Positions 1 through 12,246 of a stretch of 64,000 nucleotides of DNA are shown in pieces. The stretch lies in contig LNGK01000004.1 in the NCBI GenBank assembly GCA_001510575.1, positions 1,910,677 through 1,974,676 of the forward strand, given 5' to 3'. Position 1 is the first letter of the stretch. Every line of letters starts with the position of its first letter. The stretch comes from Knoxdaviesia capensis. Lineage: Eukaryota > Ascomycota > Sordariomycetes > Microascales > Gondwanamycetaceae. Both the position numbers and the translations under genes were made by a program. The notes under the pieces are model-generated. The model was not told the DNA's origin, searched no databases, and worked only from the letters and a program-made list of their open reading frames with translations.

Positions 1-619
1 TTTCTTGCTTTTTTCCGCTGGTTTATATACTCTTGGTGAGGGGACGTGCCAGTGTTCTTGGCTATAATCTCTGTCGATATCGTCTGTACAGATCTCTTTG
101 AGGAATCCATCTTGTTCTTGAAGTCTGTAATTTTTTGTTTTCGATATTTTGGGCGGTTTGTGGTTGGGAGGAAATTCAGGACGGTAAATGGCAAATGGCG
201 GCAGGCCTTATTTCCTCTTACCTTTATTTCTTTATCTCTCCCGTAAATAAAACTTTGACGCCCAATTTCTGGCTCTCTGATTCTATATCCATGCCTTTTC
301 CAAACTATGTGACATGTTTTATGATACCATACGTCTTCCGGGCTACTCCGGATGACTGATCGGATGCTCCGGTGCCAAGCCCGGATCTCCCGTGCACGGG
401 CCATCGTACGATGTCTACGTCCACGGTTGCATTGTAAGCGCCGCGTAGGATGTGAAGCGCTCCCAGATATCTCAAGATACAATGATACATGTATTTCTGT
501 AAATAAGAAATAACAGCAGTATGATCAAGCTGAAGATAGTCATTAATTCTAGATATCTATCGCAATACCCGACAGGCAAGAAAATCCCTCCCCTCTCACA
601 ACCGCACGGCCCTGAGTAT
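1..619. other. Left-edge noncoding stretch
   Basis: I see no gene here. The short open frames have random-looking composition and no recognisable motif. The right end is the 3' flank of the minus-strand aldolase gene. An upstream gene's end could lie at the very left edge but cannot be recognised. Confidence 0.5.
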
Positions 620-1771
620 TTAAACTGTCACAGCCTGGGTCTCAACTGTCTCCACCACCGGAGCAATCTTCTCGATCACCAGTGCCGGAGTCTCGATCTT
701 CTCCATCGGCTCCGCAACCACCTCGGGAACAGTCTTCTCCTCCGGAGCGGGGACAGCCTTCTCTTCCGGCTCAGCAACAACCTCCGGAACGACCGTCTCC
801 ACCGGGGCCGGAACCGCCGCCGCCAGCAAGGTCTTCAACTTGCCCATCTCAGTAGCCATCCACGCAGCCACCGCAACAATATCGGCGCCGCAGTTGACGA
901 AATGGAATCCCTGGGTATAGCGCTGAGCAGCAATCTCGGCCGACAACGCAAAGTGGCCGGCATACTTTCCGGCGTCGAGAGCAGCCCTCAGCACCCGGGC
1001 GGTGGCCTCCTGCACCTCGGGAATCGACGCGTGGTCAAACGCCACGTAGCCCATGCTGGACGCCAGATCGTTGGGTCCGATGAACAGCATGTCAACGCCG
1101 GGAACGGAGGCAATGGCCTCGACATTCTCTACGGCCTTTCGGGACTCGATCTGCACGCAGACCATGACGTTCTTGTTGGCTGACAGTAGGTACTCGCGGC
1201 CGTTCTGGTTGAAGGCGTTCGGCGCGAACATCGCACCGGCGCCACGAACACCGGTCGGCCACTCCTTAGACGGGTATTTGCATGCCCGAACGATGGCCTC
1301 AGCTTGCTCCTGTTTGGGTGTTAGTTAACGTTCTTGGGGTTTCTGTGCAGCATAAAACTATCAGCCTACCTTAGTCTCACACATCGGCACCATGATAGCA
1401 TGTGCACCACAGTCCAGCGCCCGCTTCATCATCCACGGCTCTGACGCGGCAATCCGCACCATGGGGGAGACTCCAGAGGCCGACAGCGCACCGACTTGCA
1501 GGTACATTGCCGCATCGTCGATATCACCATGTTCGGTGTCGATCAGCACCCACTGTACTCAGTATTAGTATCCTCATTATTCTAAACTGCATAGAGAAGA
1601 ACTTACATCTTCTCCGAGAGAAGCAACTGTCCGGGCCAGCGAGTATCCGGGAAACTCTAGCCACTGGCCCACGCTGGGACCTTCACGTCTCTTTGCCCGC
1701 TCCAGCGAGGCCTGGAGACGAGTCTTTCCGGTCTCATCAACCACCGAAGGTCCAGCTGTAGGTGCAGGCAT
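620..1771 (-). CDS. HpcH/HpaI family aldolase (2-oxo acid aldolase/citrate lyase beta-like)
   Basis: Three exons on the minus strand: 1607-1771, 1370-1552 and 620-1309. The introns are 54 and 60 bases with GTAAGT/GTAGGC donors and CAG acceptors, in phase 0. The product is 345 residues. Members of this family are metal-dependent class II aldolases that cleave or form 4-hydroxy-2-oxo acids, for instance after ring opening of aromatics or in sugar-acid breakdown. Visible family marks are the strand with IDTEHGD near residues 59-65, the MVRIA segment, the metal-binding glutamate at about E171 (VCVQIES) and the FIGPNDLA motif with D197. The C-terminal 70 residues or so are not part of the fold: they are rich in Pro, Glu and Val with an imperfect repeat PEVVAEPxEK. 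There is no signal peptide or peroxisomal tail. The exact substrate cannot be read from sequence. The start is the first ATG in frame with exon 1. Confidence 0.88.
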
Positions 1772-2602
1772 GTTGAATAGGCGTGTGCAGGAGTTTTCAG
1801 GGGGGGTATGCTGAGTGTGAGGGTTTAGAGTGTATAGGTTGTCGTATGTAGGATGTATATTGTTGAACAAAAGAAAATTAGAATGATTTTTACTGACCGG
1901 TGAAACCCAAACGTCTGCAGATTATTGGTAGTGAGGTTGAATATATGGTTGGTTCACCGGCCAGAAGAGCAATATCACGGTCCCAGGTCTGTCGTATCAC
2001 GGGAGTTCTTTTGGCCTCCACCAAGATAATGGTTATTTCAGTGTATTCAGCGAGACATGGATGTCCCTTGTGGTTCATCTTTCTCGGGCCGGGTCCTTTC
2101 CCAATCTGAGGGTATTGCCACCGAACCTGGACGTCGGTCAAGCTGTCCCGGCGTCGGATCGGATCTCGGGCCGAACTCTCAGGATAGCGTATCAACGAAA
2201 TCTAATCAGAGACTAATAGATAGCGCTGAATGGTCAGAGACCAGTTTCATTACAAGTACGTCCGGGGGCAATAATCAAGAGTGTCATAAGCTCTCAGATG
2301 ATATCGATTGTCCCCGTTGTTACCGGCGAACGATCCGGATGCCGTGTATCATTGGAAGCCACCAGGTTTCTCACCTCGGATATGCCCTCACGGGCGCTTC
2401 TACAGAATTGTCAAGTCATAACATCGGAGTAGTGTGCTCTTATCAGTCTAGCAAGCACGTATGATTAATCTCGGTGTATCAAGCACGGTTGGTATTCTCG
2501 GTGTAAGCCCTCCTTTCCTGACCCTAAGATAAAATAAAACGCTGAACAGACCAAAGTAACTACGCCACCACCATCACAACTCTCCCAATCGGACGAAGTA
2601 CA
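1772..2602. promoter_or_regulatory. Intergenic: upstream region of the aldolase, 3' flank of the transcription factor
   Basis: 831 bases between two minus-strand genes. No coding exon is recognisable. It must carry the aldolase promoter, but I see no site that I can name with confidence. Confidence 0.4.
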
Positions 2603-5600
2603 TCATACTCCAGTCCCGAACTCCGTAGTGAACGTCTCAACAAAGTTTATCACATCCGTCCAAGCCATGTTAAGCACTTGATTGGGGACCGTCCACGTAT
2701 CCATCACCTCCTCAGACACAAACTGCACTGTAAAGTTTTCAACCGGCTCGTCTTCCGTAAATATGTCGTCCGCAGAAGACTCGGATCCCACTGTAGCCGC
2801 AGCTGTTGGGGCCGCTGATACCGAGGCGGATGTCCCGGCTGTTGGGGATGGGGCCTGGAAAACCGGCTCATCGGCCCGGGAGCCATCCCGGCTTGCCTTC
2901 GCTGACCGTTTTGACGACGTCCGCTTGTGTCTCGTAGCCTGCCCATCATTAAACGAGGCATGAGATGTTGGGGCACCAGCGGAACCGGCTTCTGCCTCCT
3001 CCGGACCCGCATCATTGTTAGGCTCCATGAACAGGATCCGCTCAACGCTTGTCGGCTTGCGCCGCGCACGGTCGGCCGCCCGGTTCTCGCGGTACGTAAC
3101 AATGGCTTCGGAGAAGCTCGTCAGGATGTGGTAGTACTGGGCAGCCTGTGGACTCAGTTGTCCCATAGATCCGAGAATGCGCCGGGTGGAGTGGAAGGCT
3201 GCCCGCCATTGCGGCGAACTAGGCGGCGACGGGTTCTCCAGAAGGAGCGAGAAACCGAGCACGAGGCCTGCAACAAAAAGCCAGGCTTTGAGAATGCACA
3301 TCATTCCCAGTAGGTCGCCATTGTCAAATGCATCGGCGCACATTTGTGCCATGTATGTCGCTGCATCAATGCACACCAGTGCAAACTCCTCCGCAGCTGG
3401 CACAGCACCACCAGGCCCAACTCCGGGAATGGAGGCTTCGCTAGGGCTTTTTCCAGCTGCTCCAGCTGTAGCTCCAACAAGTGACTTCATCTGCAGCTGC
3501 GACATGACATGCTGAATGAGGAATTGTCGAGTCACCATGATCACCCCAAAGTAGTAGGTGCACGCAACATGGATACTCCCGATCACAGCCGCACGTTGCT
3601 GCTGGTCCTGCTTCTTCTGGTATTGTTGCCTGCTGGTATCTTTGTTGCTTCCTGGGGTCTCCGGAACCGGTTGTCCCTTGCCGATAGATCCGGGAGTCTT
3701 CGGGGCCGCGGAGCCGTTTGTGGCCGGTCGGTCCGAGCCCCGGCCCCGGCGTCGCCGGATCGGTTTCTGCCGCAATTGGTGTGGTAGGGCTTGGGCCCAC
3801 TCTTGCAGCATCTGGAGGAATTCCTGGGCAGTGTGGGTTCCCACCCGAGGCTGGTCGGCAAATCGCAATACCATTGCCTCGAGCACCGAACATGCTTCAT
3901 ACGATGCCGCCAGCGATAGCGTCCGGTAATGAGTCGACCCGGCATCGATATCGATCAGCTGGACGTCATCTTTGCGCAGTGGTAGAGTTGTGCCTGGACG
4001 GCCCAGAATCGAACTGCAGACAAGATCAAGTACTCTCACACTCTTTCCAATTCGATGTCTATCAAGGTGTCAGTTCTCCGGTTGCGCTCAATCTCCATCG
4101 TCGTTGAGACAGCTTACCTCCGATCTCGCTCTTCACGAGCCATGTGCGTATCCTCACTCGACACATGCAGCCCCAGTACAATTGCCGCCTTGGAAGCAAC
4201 GCCGATGTACATAAAGGCGGCGTTTCGGCGACAAGCTCCCAGCATGTAGAAAGAAAGGAGCAAGAATGTCCGCACCAGGCCAACTGTGGGATCTTGCAAC
4301 ATGCCCTGAAATCCCAGCCGGCGAGCCTGGTTGAAGAACCGTGAAGATATCGATACATCACGCGGTCCGTGGCCACGGCTCTGGGCGCCAATCGCAATCA
4401 TGGCATAAAATGATGCAGCATCGTCAAGCTCGACACGTCGAGGCACCACTCCAGCCGAACTCCCAGTTGGAGGGTCGATCTTGTTTGTCAGGAGCCGCTC
4501 CAACTCGACATCGAGGAAGAGATCAAGAAGGCCACATGACTAGCTTGATTCGTTAGTATCTCAATGACATGATAGCTAGGATGAATGCCGGTTTCTTACT
4601 GCTTCAAGGTAAACTTGGACGAGAGCTTCACTCTCCCCCGGACTTAAATCATCGTCGAATGAATCGCTTGGGGTCTCCGGGACATCGATTTCCAGCATAT
4701 TGCGGTCCTGTTGCAGATCTGTGAAGCTCGACGGGCCAACATATCGCTTCAATACGGTCTGGAGAAGTTCCAGGAACGATATCGCAGCCGTATTGCCGAC
4801 GAAGACTGCATAGAATATACATACCTAGTCAGCACAGATGAACCCTAGAGTCTATACCGCCATAATCTCCAGAATGAGGGCATACAAGTGGAGAGGCGGG
4901 TCTGAGTTGAGCTGTGAAATCAAGATGCATAGGACATTACCTTTCTCTCCACTGGAGCTGACCAGCATGACTGGTTGTTGCTGGGTGTCTGGGGATATTT
5001 GGGAGTCGTTATCGTCGTCATCCTCTTCGCCGCCGTTAAATGAGTCTTCATCGCCTTGTATCATATCATCTTCGTCGTCTTCTTCATTATCGTCGTTGTT
5101 ATAATCATTTTGGGCATTACGATTGTTCCCAACTCCTAGAGAATTATTGCCGTTGCGGTCTGACTGGTCTTGTCGAAGTCCTGTCTGGTCGGTAGTGGAA
5201 TTTATGAGATACTCGAGCCCCAGACGGTGGCATCGAGGTGTTGGAGCACCAGGACTTGGTGCAGCCGTCGGGGTTGCCAGAGACACTGGATGTTGAGTGG
5301 ACTGGTACGGCTGTGATAACTGCCGGGGAAGGTGTTGGTTGGGCCGAGGCGACTGAGCGGGTGGGGATGGCCGGGGCCGTTGAGATCTGGGTGACATTTG
5401 CTGGAAGGCATCCCGCTCTCTCATCATTGGAGGCATGTATGCCTGGGCTTGGGCAATCTGGGCAAAGTTCCTCAAGTACCCATCCGCGATACCTGTGTCA
5501 GGGGTATCTACCGACCGCATCGACTCGGCTATGGTACTCGCCGGCGCCTCAGATGACACCACACTAGACGCCGGATCCCCACTCCCGACCGGTCGAGCCT

Positions 5601-5772
5601 TCGGCCGCCGACGCCGGCGCTGGGCGGTGTATGTGCACATGTCGGCCATGCCCTTTCGTTGGCACGCCATGCATGGTTGGCCAGCGTTGCATCGCTTCTT
5701 GGACGCCTGGCACGGGTCACAGGCCCGTTCCGCACGCTGGCGGTCTTCAGGCCGCACACGGGGCCGCGGCAT
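2603..5772 (-). CDS. Zn2Cys6 fungal transcription factor
   Basis: Four exons: 4941-5772, 4600-4805, 4118-4539 and 2603-4058, with introns of 135, 60 and 59 bases and matching phases. The product is 971 residues. The N-terminus holds a Zn2Cys6 binuclear cluster, C18-x2-C21-x6-C28-x5-C34-x2-C37-x8-C46, followed by an Arg-rich stretch (RRRRRPKARP) that could be a linker or nuclear signal. Residues around 130-200 are Pro/Gln/Ser-rich. A very acidic Asn/Asp/Glu patch lies at about 225-265. The middle part matches the fungal-specific transcription factor domain: the run ending in ERDRR, then VRVLDLVCSSILGRP after the last intron, is the usual WxxxxLDRxxSSxLGRP region. The C-terminal third has low-complexity Ala/Ser/Gly insertions. 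It lies between the aldolase and the divergent FAD monooxygenase and may control them; this is inference. The target pathway is unknown. Confidence 0.9.
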
Positions 5773-6954
5773 CTGGATTCTAACTCGGAAGAGGACGTGG
5801 TGAAGAGTGTAATTTGCCTCCGAGTATTGAATAGTGGAGACTGGAAGGACCGATCGGCGGCGGATGTAATACGCGGCTAGGGCACCGCACGATGGTCAAT
5901 AGCCGGGTCCGGAGTGTCGGGGTAGAACTGAACTAGATGTCACAGGCTTTACAGATTCTCTTGTCGGCGATGTTCTGGAAGGTGTAGAAGTGGACTGCCA
6001 GGTGTTGTATGAGCTCCACTGTCAAAGAATGCCGGTCGGATTTGTTCTTTGTCGGGAGGCACACGGCGGAAGTTGTCTGAGGTGGGAATATCGGACAAGA
6101 AGGTGGCCCCAGTGTTGCCACGATTGTACGATTACAGGGAGGATGTTTGTCAATATATGAATGAACTGTAATCGAATTTGCAAGTGGAAGAAAAATGTGA
6201 AGCTTCACTAATCCACCAGTCAGATTCGGATATATACACAGTCTGTGGCCCACGAACTGATAGCGGGTGCTTTTGATGAAGAGAGTTGTAAGCAGGCTTG
6301 GCTTGATGTTAGCAAGGTGGTACTGTAGCACTAAGACAATTCAAAGACGAACTTCAGATTCAGCGAATACCTGTTATTTCAATCTAATGTCACTATCAGT
6401 TAGATTTCTCAGCTACCCAGGTCGGATTCCTCGCCTCCGAGTTAGCGGTGATAGTCTGATAGACGCTGTTAACCGAAGATAATGCAATGTTATCAGAGCA
6501 CTCAAGAGGCAAATCATATCTGATATCAGTAAACCAGGAAGCTAGGTTCTCCTGAATATCATACCAGGATAGCTAAAGTATCCCCATGCCGTCGGGTATA
6601 AAATCCTAAGGAAAAGGAAATGAAGATGTCGTTTGTGTCGTTTGTCTCATGCTAGGGTTAGGGCTCGTTATCTTTGCCCACACTAAAATACCGGACCCAA
6701 ATGCCCAATGCTGGTGCGTTAGCCGCCATCGGAAAGAACGAAATACTGCCTTTCGTATGGTTGCGATAAGGGTTTTGTTAGAGACCGGATCTCATCCGCT
6801 CCTTCCTATCCGGAAATCCCCCGCTCTGAGGCTCGCTCTTGCCCTGTTGAAACGAAACCCCCACGGCGGCGGTAAGTGCACCACCACCTCTTTCCTGTTT
6901 TCTCTGGGTAGCTCCTTCCTCCAAACTCAAATAACCTTAAGGGATGCGAACATA

Positions 6955-6969
6955 GCCGCCGCCGCCGCC
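6955..6969. repeat. (GCC)5 trinucleotide run
   Basis: Five GCC units in a noncoding region upstream of the FAD monooxygenase. Confidence 0.8.
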
Positions 6970-7639
6970 GCTTCCGCCACCCTAAAGCTTCTTTTCTTTT
7001 TTTCTTCTTTTTTTTCGGTGCGTTTACCGCCATTACCCGAGTTCTTCGGCCTCCCACGGCGTCTTTCTTGCTTTTGCGGCTCACTCATCCCACCTTTACA
7101 ACACCGCGTTCGCCTTGTTTCGCCGTTTTTGGCTTCTTGTACCTCCAATCTTATCTTGTCTGCCGAAATACCCCCTCGCGGAAATCTGTCGTCATGTCAC
7201 CCTCCAGTACGAGTTCACTGATGCTCCGGTTCTCTTCGGACGGCGGCAATGTTCCGGCGTGGGATTTCTGGCTTTGTTCCCCCCTCTGGCATTTTCATTC
7301 ATGCCAATATGTCGTCCACAGCCGTATATAGAAGAGGGCAATTCCCGCCTCTTTGCAGGTCGTTCAGTTGCTCTTGCGTCTTGCTATCAGCCGCAGCATC
7401 TTCTCCAGCCTGTGAATTCTCTCCCTAGCCCAAGTCGCTCTTGTTGAGATCATTGTCTTATCATTTATCTAAGATAGTCATCTTGGTCTTATTTTCTTCT
7501 TGATATCCTTTGCGGATCTCGGCTTACAGTCATATTCATTATTACCAAGGGCCGCTATCAGTCTTTCAACTTGTTTCTTCTTTTCGAAACGAACAGTCCT
7601 CTTCTTTTTCCTCTCTCACCCGTTCTTGGCAGTAGCTCC

Positions 7640-7648
7640 AAACCCTAA
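7640..7648 (+). promoter_or_regulatory. AAACCCTAA telo-box-like motif
   Basis: The exact nonamer AAACCCTAA lies 68 bases upstream of the monooxygenase start codon, inside the probable leader or core promoter. Such boxes bind Myb-type telobox proteins in other eukaryotes; function here is untested. Confidence 0.35.
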
Positions 7649-7715
7649 ATTTTCCTCCTATCACGTCCACCCCTCACTATTCACGCTCTGTCACCTCTTC
7701 AGGTCATAATCAATC

Positions 7716-9415
7716 ATGGGTTCTTTGATTTCTTCTCCCGCTGCCTCTAATGGCAAATGGAAGCAGCTGGATATCGGAGTCATCGGAGGTGGTATCGGCG
7801 GCATGTCTGTGGCCACGGCTCTGCGTCGCGCCGGACACAAGGTGACAGTTTACGAGCGGAACGACTTCGCCGGTGAGGTCGGTGCGTCAGTGTCATGCGC
7901 CGCCAACGGAACTCGTTGGTTGCATGAGTGGGACGTCAATGTGGCTATGGGCGACCCGGTCGTCCTGAAGAAGCTGATCAACCGTGACTGGAAAACCGGC
8001 GAGCCTGTCAGCGTGTACGATCTCGACGACTACGAGAAGCGCTGGGGCTATGTGTACAACATGTTCCACCGTCAGTACATGCACAAGATGCTGATGGACT
8101 CGGCTATGGGCAAGGGTGAAGGCATCCCGGCTAAGCTCTGCGTCAACCACAAGGTATGTGAGTCCCAGAATGCTTCTGGCTATCCTGGTCGGGTTCCAGA
8201 CACTAACTATATCCGCAGTGTCAATCGATCGACTTCGCTACCAGCACTGTGACCTTTGAGAATGGTGTTTCGGCCTCGCACGACATGCTGATCGGTGCTG
8301 ACGGCATCGGTTCGGTAGTGCGCGGACTGATCGGTGTCCACCCCGAGAAGCGGCCGTCGGACTCCAGCTGTCTGCACGCGAACGTCGACACCGACGAGGC
8401 CGTCAAGCTCGGCCTGGTTGACTACTCCCAGGATAGCGCGCTGGAGTACTGGGGCGGTCAGGAGGGCAAGTGGGACAAGATTGTGCTCTCGCCCTGCAAC
8501 TCCGGCAAGCTTCTGTCGTACTACTGCTTCTTCTCCCGCGATGTCGGTGACTACACCACCCAGGCTTGGGGTGTTGACGACCGTCCGGTCGAAGAGCTTC
8601 TGGCACCTTTCCCCAACCTGGATAAGCAGGTTCTCGAGCATCTGAAGATCGGAAAGGATATCCAGCCGTGGCGTCTGTGGGTCCAGTAAGTGATAAACTT
8701 ATTTTCGGGTATCTCCAGCAAGTCTGCCGGTGGACACTAGCTAACTTCTCATATCAGTGACCCCTACCCGTACATGGCCAAGGACAACGTGTGCCTTCTT
8801 GGAGATGCCGGCCATCCTGTAAGTTTTTCTGCCGATCTCCCCCACACCCACAAAACCGCATAGGGCCCAGGGGGCCCCACAGTCACTCTTCTCTATCCTC
8901 TTTTCTAACCAATAATTCAACGGAAACAGATGATGCCCCATCAGAGCCAGGGTGCGTGCATGGCCATCGAGGACGCCGCCGCTCTCGGAATTCTCTTCAA
9001 CAAGAAGTACTTCAACGGCAACGTGAACGAGACTCTCAAGCTGTACAGCGACGTGCGTCTGCCGCGTGCCACCCGTGTGCAAGCAGCCGCTGCCAAGGCC
9101 GCGTACAACATCAACGAGCGTATCGGCTTCTCGGCAAACACCAGCACGTCGACGTACAAGGTTGAGGACGAGAAGAAGAAGCTAACCATTGAGGAGATGA
9201 ATGCGTATGTACCTCCCCTGATAACTACTATGTCTGTGGCCGTACTCTAACACCCCCGATGTTACTCTCCGCACAGGTATGACATGTACAAGGACGTTGA
9301 GGAGAAGATCTGCAAGTCCCAGGGTAAGGCCTGGACCGAGAAGTATATCAAGGGACTTCCGTTTGGCTTGACTCTTCCTAATGGCGTGGTTGTCGGCCCT
9401 GATTGGGCGCTGTAA
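7716..9415 (+). CDS. FAD-dependent aromatic-ring monooxygenase (salicylate hydroxylase-like)
   Basis: Five exons: 7716-8153, 8219-8685, 8758-8818, 8930-9204 and 9277-9415, giving 459 residues. All joins keep frame with GT donors and CAG acceptors. It belongs to the class A flavoprotein monooxygenases, which use NAD(P)H and O2 to hydroxylate (sometimes decarboxylatively) a phenolic or heteroaromatic acid. The N-terminal dinucleotide-binding motif GGGIGG is at residues 24-29, with the ribose-binding acidic residue E47 at the end of the second strand (VTVYER). The second FAD motif LLGDAGHP is at about 315-322, followed by the usual MxPxxxQGACMAIEDAAAL stretch. The middle motif with LIGADGIGS fits the DG motif. 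There are no membrane segments or targeting signals. Salicylate or 6-hydroxynicotinate-type hydroxylases are the closest matches by pattern, but the substrate is not determined. The start is the first in-frame ATG before the Rossmann strand. Confidence 0.9.
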
Positions 9416-12246
9416 TCTTGTGTTTGCCGAGTTGAAGCAAACAGAGCTCTCGGTAGCTCGAATTTCACCTTCCTTGTGCATCTGGCAGCATTTGCAATTT
9501 TCGGACTTGTCTTTTCCTGCTCTCGCCCACTGTTTTCTTTTCTTTTCCTCTTCGAACACACACACAATGGACTGGATGTTCCTTCTGATCATTCTTTGGG
9601 TCTCTACGTGCCTTCACATCAGATGCGACTAAAGAATGCTCGGCTATGCAGCCGGTTGGATGGATGGTGCATTATGAATGCAAACCTGGACCACTTCTAC
9701 CCTGGCACTTGAGATGGGTTATAAACTCATGTGAAATTAATCATATAATAGGGGTCTCACTTCTTTTTGGTGAGCTTTACCCCTTTAACTGGGGTTACTA
9801 GTGTGCGGGAACAACCGTTGCCAAGTCGTCCGTTTGTTTCCATTTATAACACCACAACCCTAGCATTAGGGTTACTATATGCACCAAAGGATCTCATACC
9901 AGTTCCTGCAGCAACTGCAGAAGTTAACACGACTCTTGACATTTCAAGAGATTATATACTCAAGAGACATTTCAGACTAGATAGTCACTGTTTGCTAGAC
10001 AATTAGGCAGCCGTGATCACGATGACAAGGTTGCGTTGGTCTAGATAGCAATACGAGGTATTCGCAGTGATATCGGGGACTTGCAGACCACCCACTGTAC
10101 TACAGAAAACCCCTGTAACTCGAGACGTGCTCTGGATACATCAACGGCCCGAAATTTTTTCTTTCTTTTGACTTCTGAGGCGGTGAGTTTGGAATTTGGA
10201 GAAGTACAGCATGATTGGGGATTAAGAGAAGCCTGCAAAGAGCCAGATGCAGGCAGGCATTTATCACCCGTGCACCCACGGGAAGCCGGACAGTTTAGAT
10301 ACTGTGAGCAGGGTGCATAGATACATACAGTAGAAGGACCAAGAGGGAAAAACACGTCGAGAAACAGACAGAGAGAGAGAGAAGACTGAACCAACAGCCA
10401 TCGGCCATCGGCCCAGTTTCGGCCAGACAGGCCGATGGTTCGCAGGAGTTTGCAATATTTTTCTCCTACCTCCCTCTTCCTCTCCCGGTATGTTTCCCCA
10501 CGCTGCAGGGAGGGAAGCCTGGACTGGGGACCGCTCTTTTCTGCACTTCCGTGAGGGTTGATTTTGCACGTTGCCAAGAGGCGGCACAGTGTGTCGTGCG
10601 TCTGTCCAGGCTTTCATGGCGGCCGGCGCGGCAACAAATGATATTTTGGAGGAGGGGGGTGAGGGTGAACGTGGGTAGACTTGCGTGGGAGCGGAGGAGA
10701 GGGCCTTGTCAAACGCGCTAGCAATAGGATATTGGGCCAATATTGGCCGGTGGTGTTTCTGATATTATTAATTTTGCGGGGAGATGGGGGGGGTAACAGA
10801 CACACACACAATCCTACCGCGGTGGGCGAGTGTGTCGAGGTGAGGTCATAATCTAGCCAGTGGGTGATGGGCGTTTTATTACAGAAGCCGAAGACCTCGC
10901 CGGCAGAGGACTCGGGGTTGCACAAGGTTGATAAAAGCGAAACATCGGCTACTATAAACTCATTTAAGGCAACGAGCAGGAGGATATATTCGGCATCAAC
11001 GGGCGGAACAGGAAGGGGGCGAATTCCGGAGGAGTAATTTGCTGGCGACGGTCCATAGCGAGGGTCTGGAATCTCGGGACGAACGAGAGAGGCAAGTGGA
11101 AGAGAGCGAAATTAGCCAGCTCACACATACACACACACACTCTTGGGAAGCGAGGTGAGATATGACAGAGACATCCATTTAGTCGAGAAGGTCCAGCTAG
11201 CCACCGACCAGACAGTGTGAATGCATCAAACGAGTGAAAGCAAGAAAATGAAAGAAACAGAAAAGGTGATTGGCATCAGAATAACGACCTGTAGTCTGCA
11301 TGTAGCCCCACGGGGCAGTAGTGGTTGGTATACGAGGAACCTCACGGCCTCGACCACTCTTTCTGTCTGTGCTTGTCTCTTGTGTCCCGTCCACTACTGC
11401 ACCATTCATTCCCAAGCATGATTCCCAGTATAGGCCCTCGCTCACTCACCCACCGCACACGATATCAGGATTGGAGGATTTCTGTATCCACTGCTAAAAA
11501 GAGGTGTGATCCTGGGTTCTAGCCGGCGTCCTATTTTCTCGGCATGCATCTTGCCCCCCCGATATTTGGTCCTTTGCGTGTTCTTTTGGGTGGTCCGGCT
11601 GAAGACACAGAATTCGTGAGATTTCTATCTTGGGGGTGGGTGTGGTCGTTTCCCGCTGGATATCACATTCAACCTCTCGCCCAACCACACTCGTTGAATC
11701 AGGCTCTGTTGGGGCCGACTGTTGGACTGTGCCCCATCCAAGTCCTCCGTTCTAGGCTCTCGGCTTTCGAGCCCTCTGCCATTCTCTCCTTCTCTTTTCC
11801 CCGTCACTCTCCTCTCCTCTCTCTTTCTCTCTCTCCCTCCCTCTCCTTCCCTCTTCCTCGTCCCGCCCTCGTGGGTGCGTTTGTCATCAGGGTTCCGTCA
11901 GTGTCGTCGTCCCGGTCATCCTCCACTACTCCGCTAACCTCTTTCTCTCTATCATCTATCTCTCTCTCTCTTTCTTTCTTCTCGCCCAGTCTTCTGGCTT
12001 CTTCTCCTCTGGATCCCCGCCGGCCCGGCCTGCTCCGTATGGATTAATCTCCGTCTCTCTCCACCTTTTATCACTCCATATCCTACTAGCTGCAATTTGA
12101 AACACTTCATATAGTAGTTCTCAGCCCTATCTTATCAACACCTGTCATTGACAGTGGTGTGCTCTATTACCACTCATATATCTCGACTTCCCCTCACTTC
12201 TAGCCCACTGAGTCCAGTCAATTTCAAAACACTTCCCAGTTGTGGA
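9416..12246. other. Intergenic region with simple repeats and CT-rich leader
   Basis: 2.8 kb between two plus-strand genes. I see no conserved exon. It contains a TTAGGGTTA motif (9866-9874), a GA run near 10369-10382, CA runs near 10800-10809 and 11125-11141, and strongly pyrimidine-rich tracts at about 11785-11860 and 11940-11990. In filamentous fungi such CT tracts usually lie just upstream of the transcription start, so they probably mark the promoter or leader of the next gene. Confidence 0.5.
11785..11990 (+). promoter_or_regulatory. CT-rich core promoter/leader tracts
   Basis: Two dense C/T stretches on the plus strand, separated by a GC-rich piece, lie 250-460 bases upstream of the nucleotidyltransferase-like gene. 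They resemble the pyrimidine boxes of filamentous-fungal promoters. The assignment rests on position and composition only. Confidence 0.35.

Larger units (their letters stand above)
5773..7715. promoter_or_regulatory. Divergent promoter region of the Zn2Cys6 regulator and FAD monooxygenase
   Basis: 1.9 kb with no recognisable exon. It holds a TAGGGTTAGGG telomere-like motif (6653-6663), five GCC units (6955-6969), T/C-rich tracts (about 6970-7020 and 7580-7620), and an AAACCCTAA box (7640-7648) 68 bases before the monooxygenase ATG. CGG/CCG inverted or everted pairs of the kind bound by Zn2Cys6 dimers occur at 7226-7239 and 7244-7256, but such triplets are common by chance. Confidence 0.45.

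Noticed and set aside
3970..4030. tRNA-like words (GCAGTGGTAGAG and a GTTCGATTC-like B box)
   Set aside because: The words are on opposite strands and in wrong order for a tRNA, and lie inside the conserved VRVLDLVCSSILGRP coding part of the transcription factor.
12148..12246. 33-codon N-terminal extension of the nucleotidyltransferase-like protein
   Set aside because: In frame and possible, but Thr/Ser/Pro-rich without character; a start at 12247-12277 is more likely.
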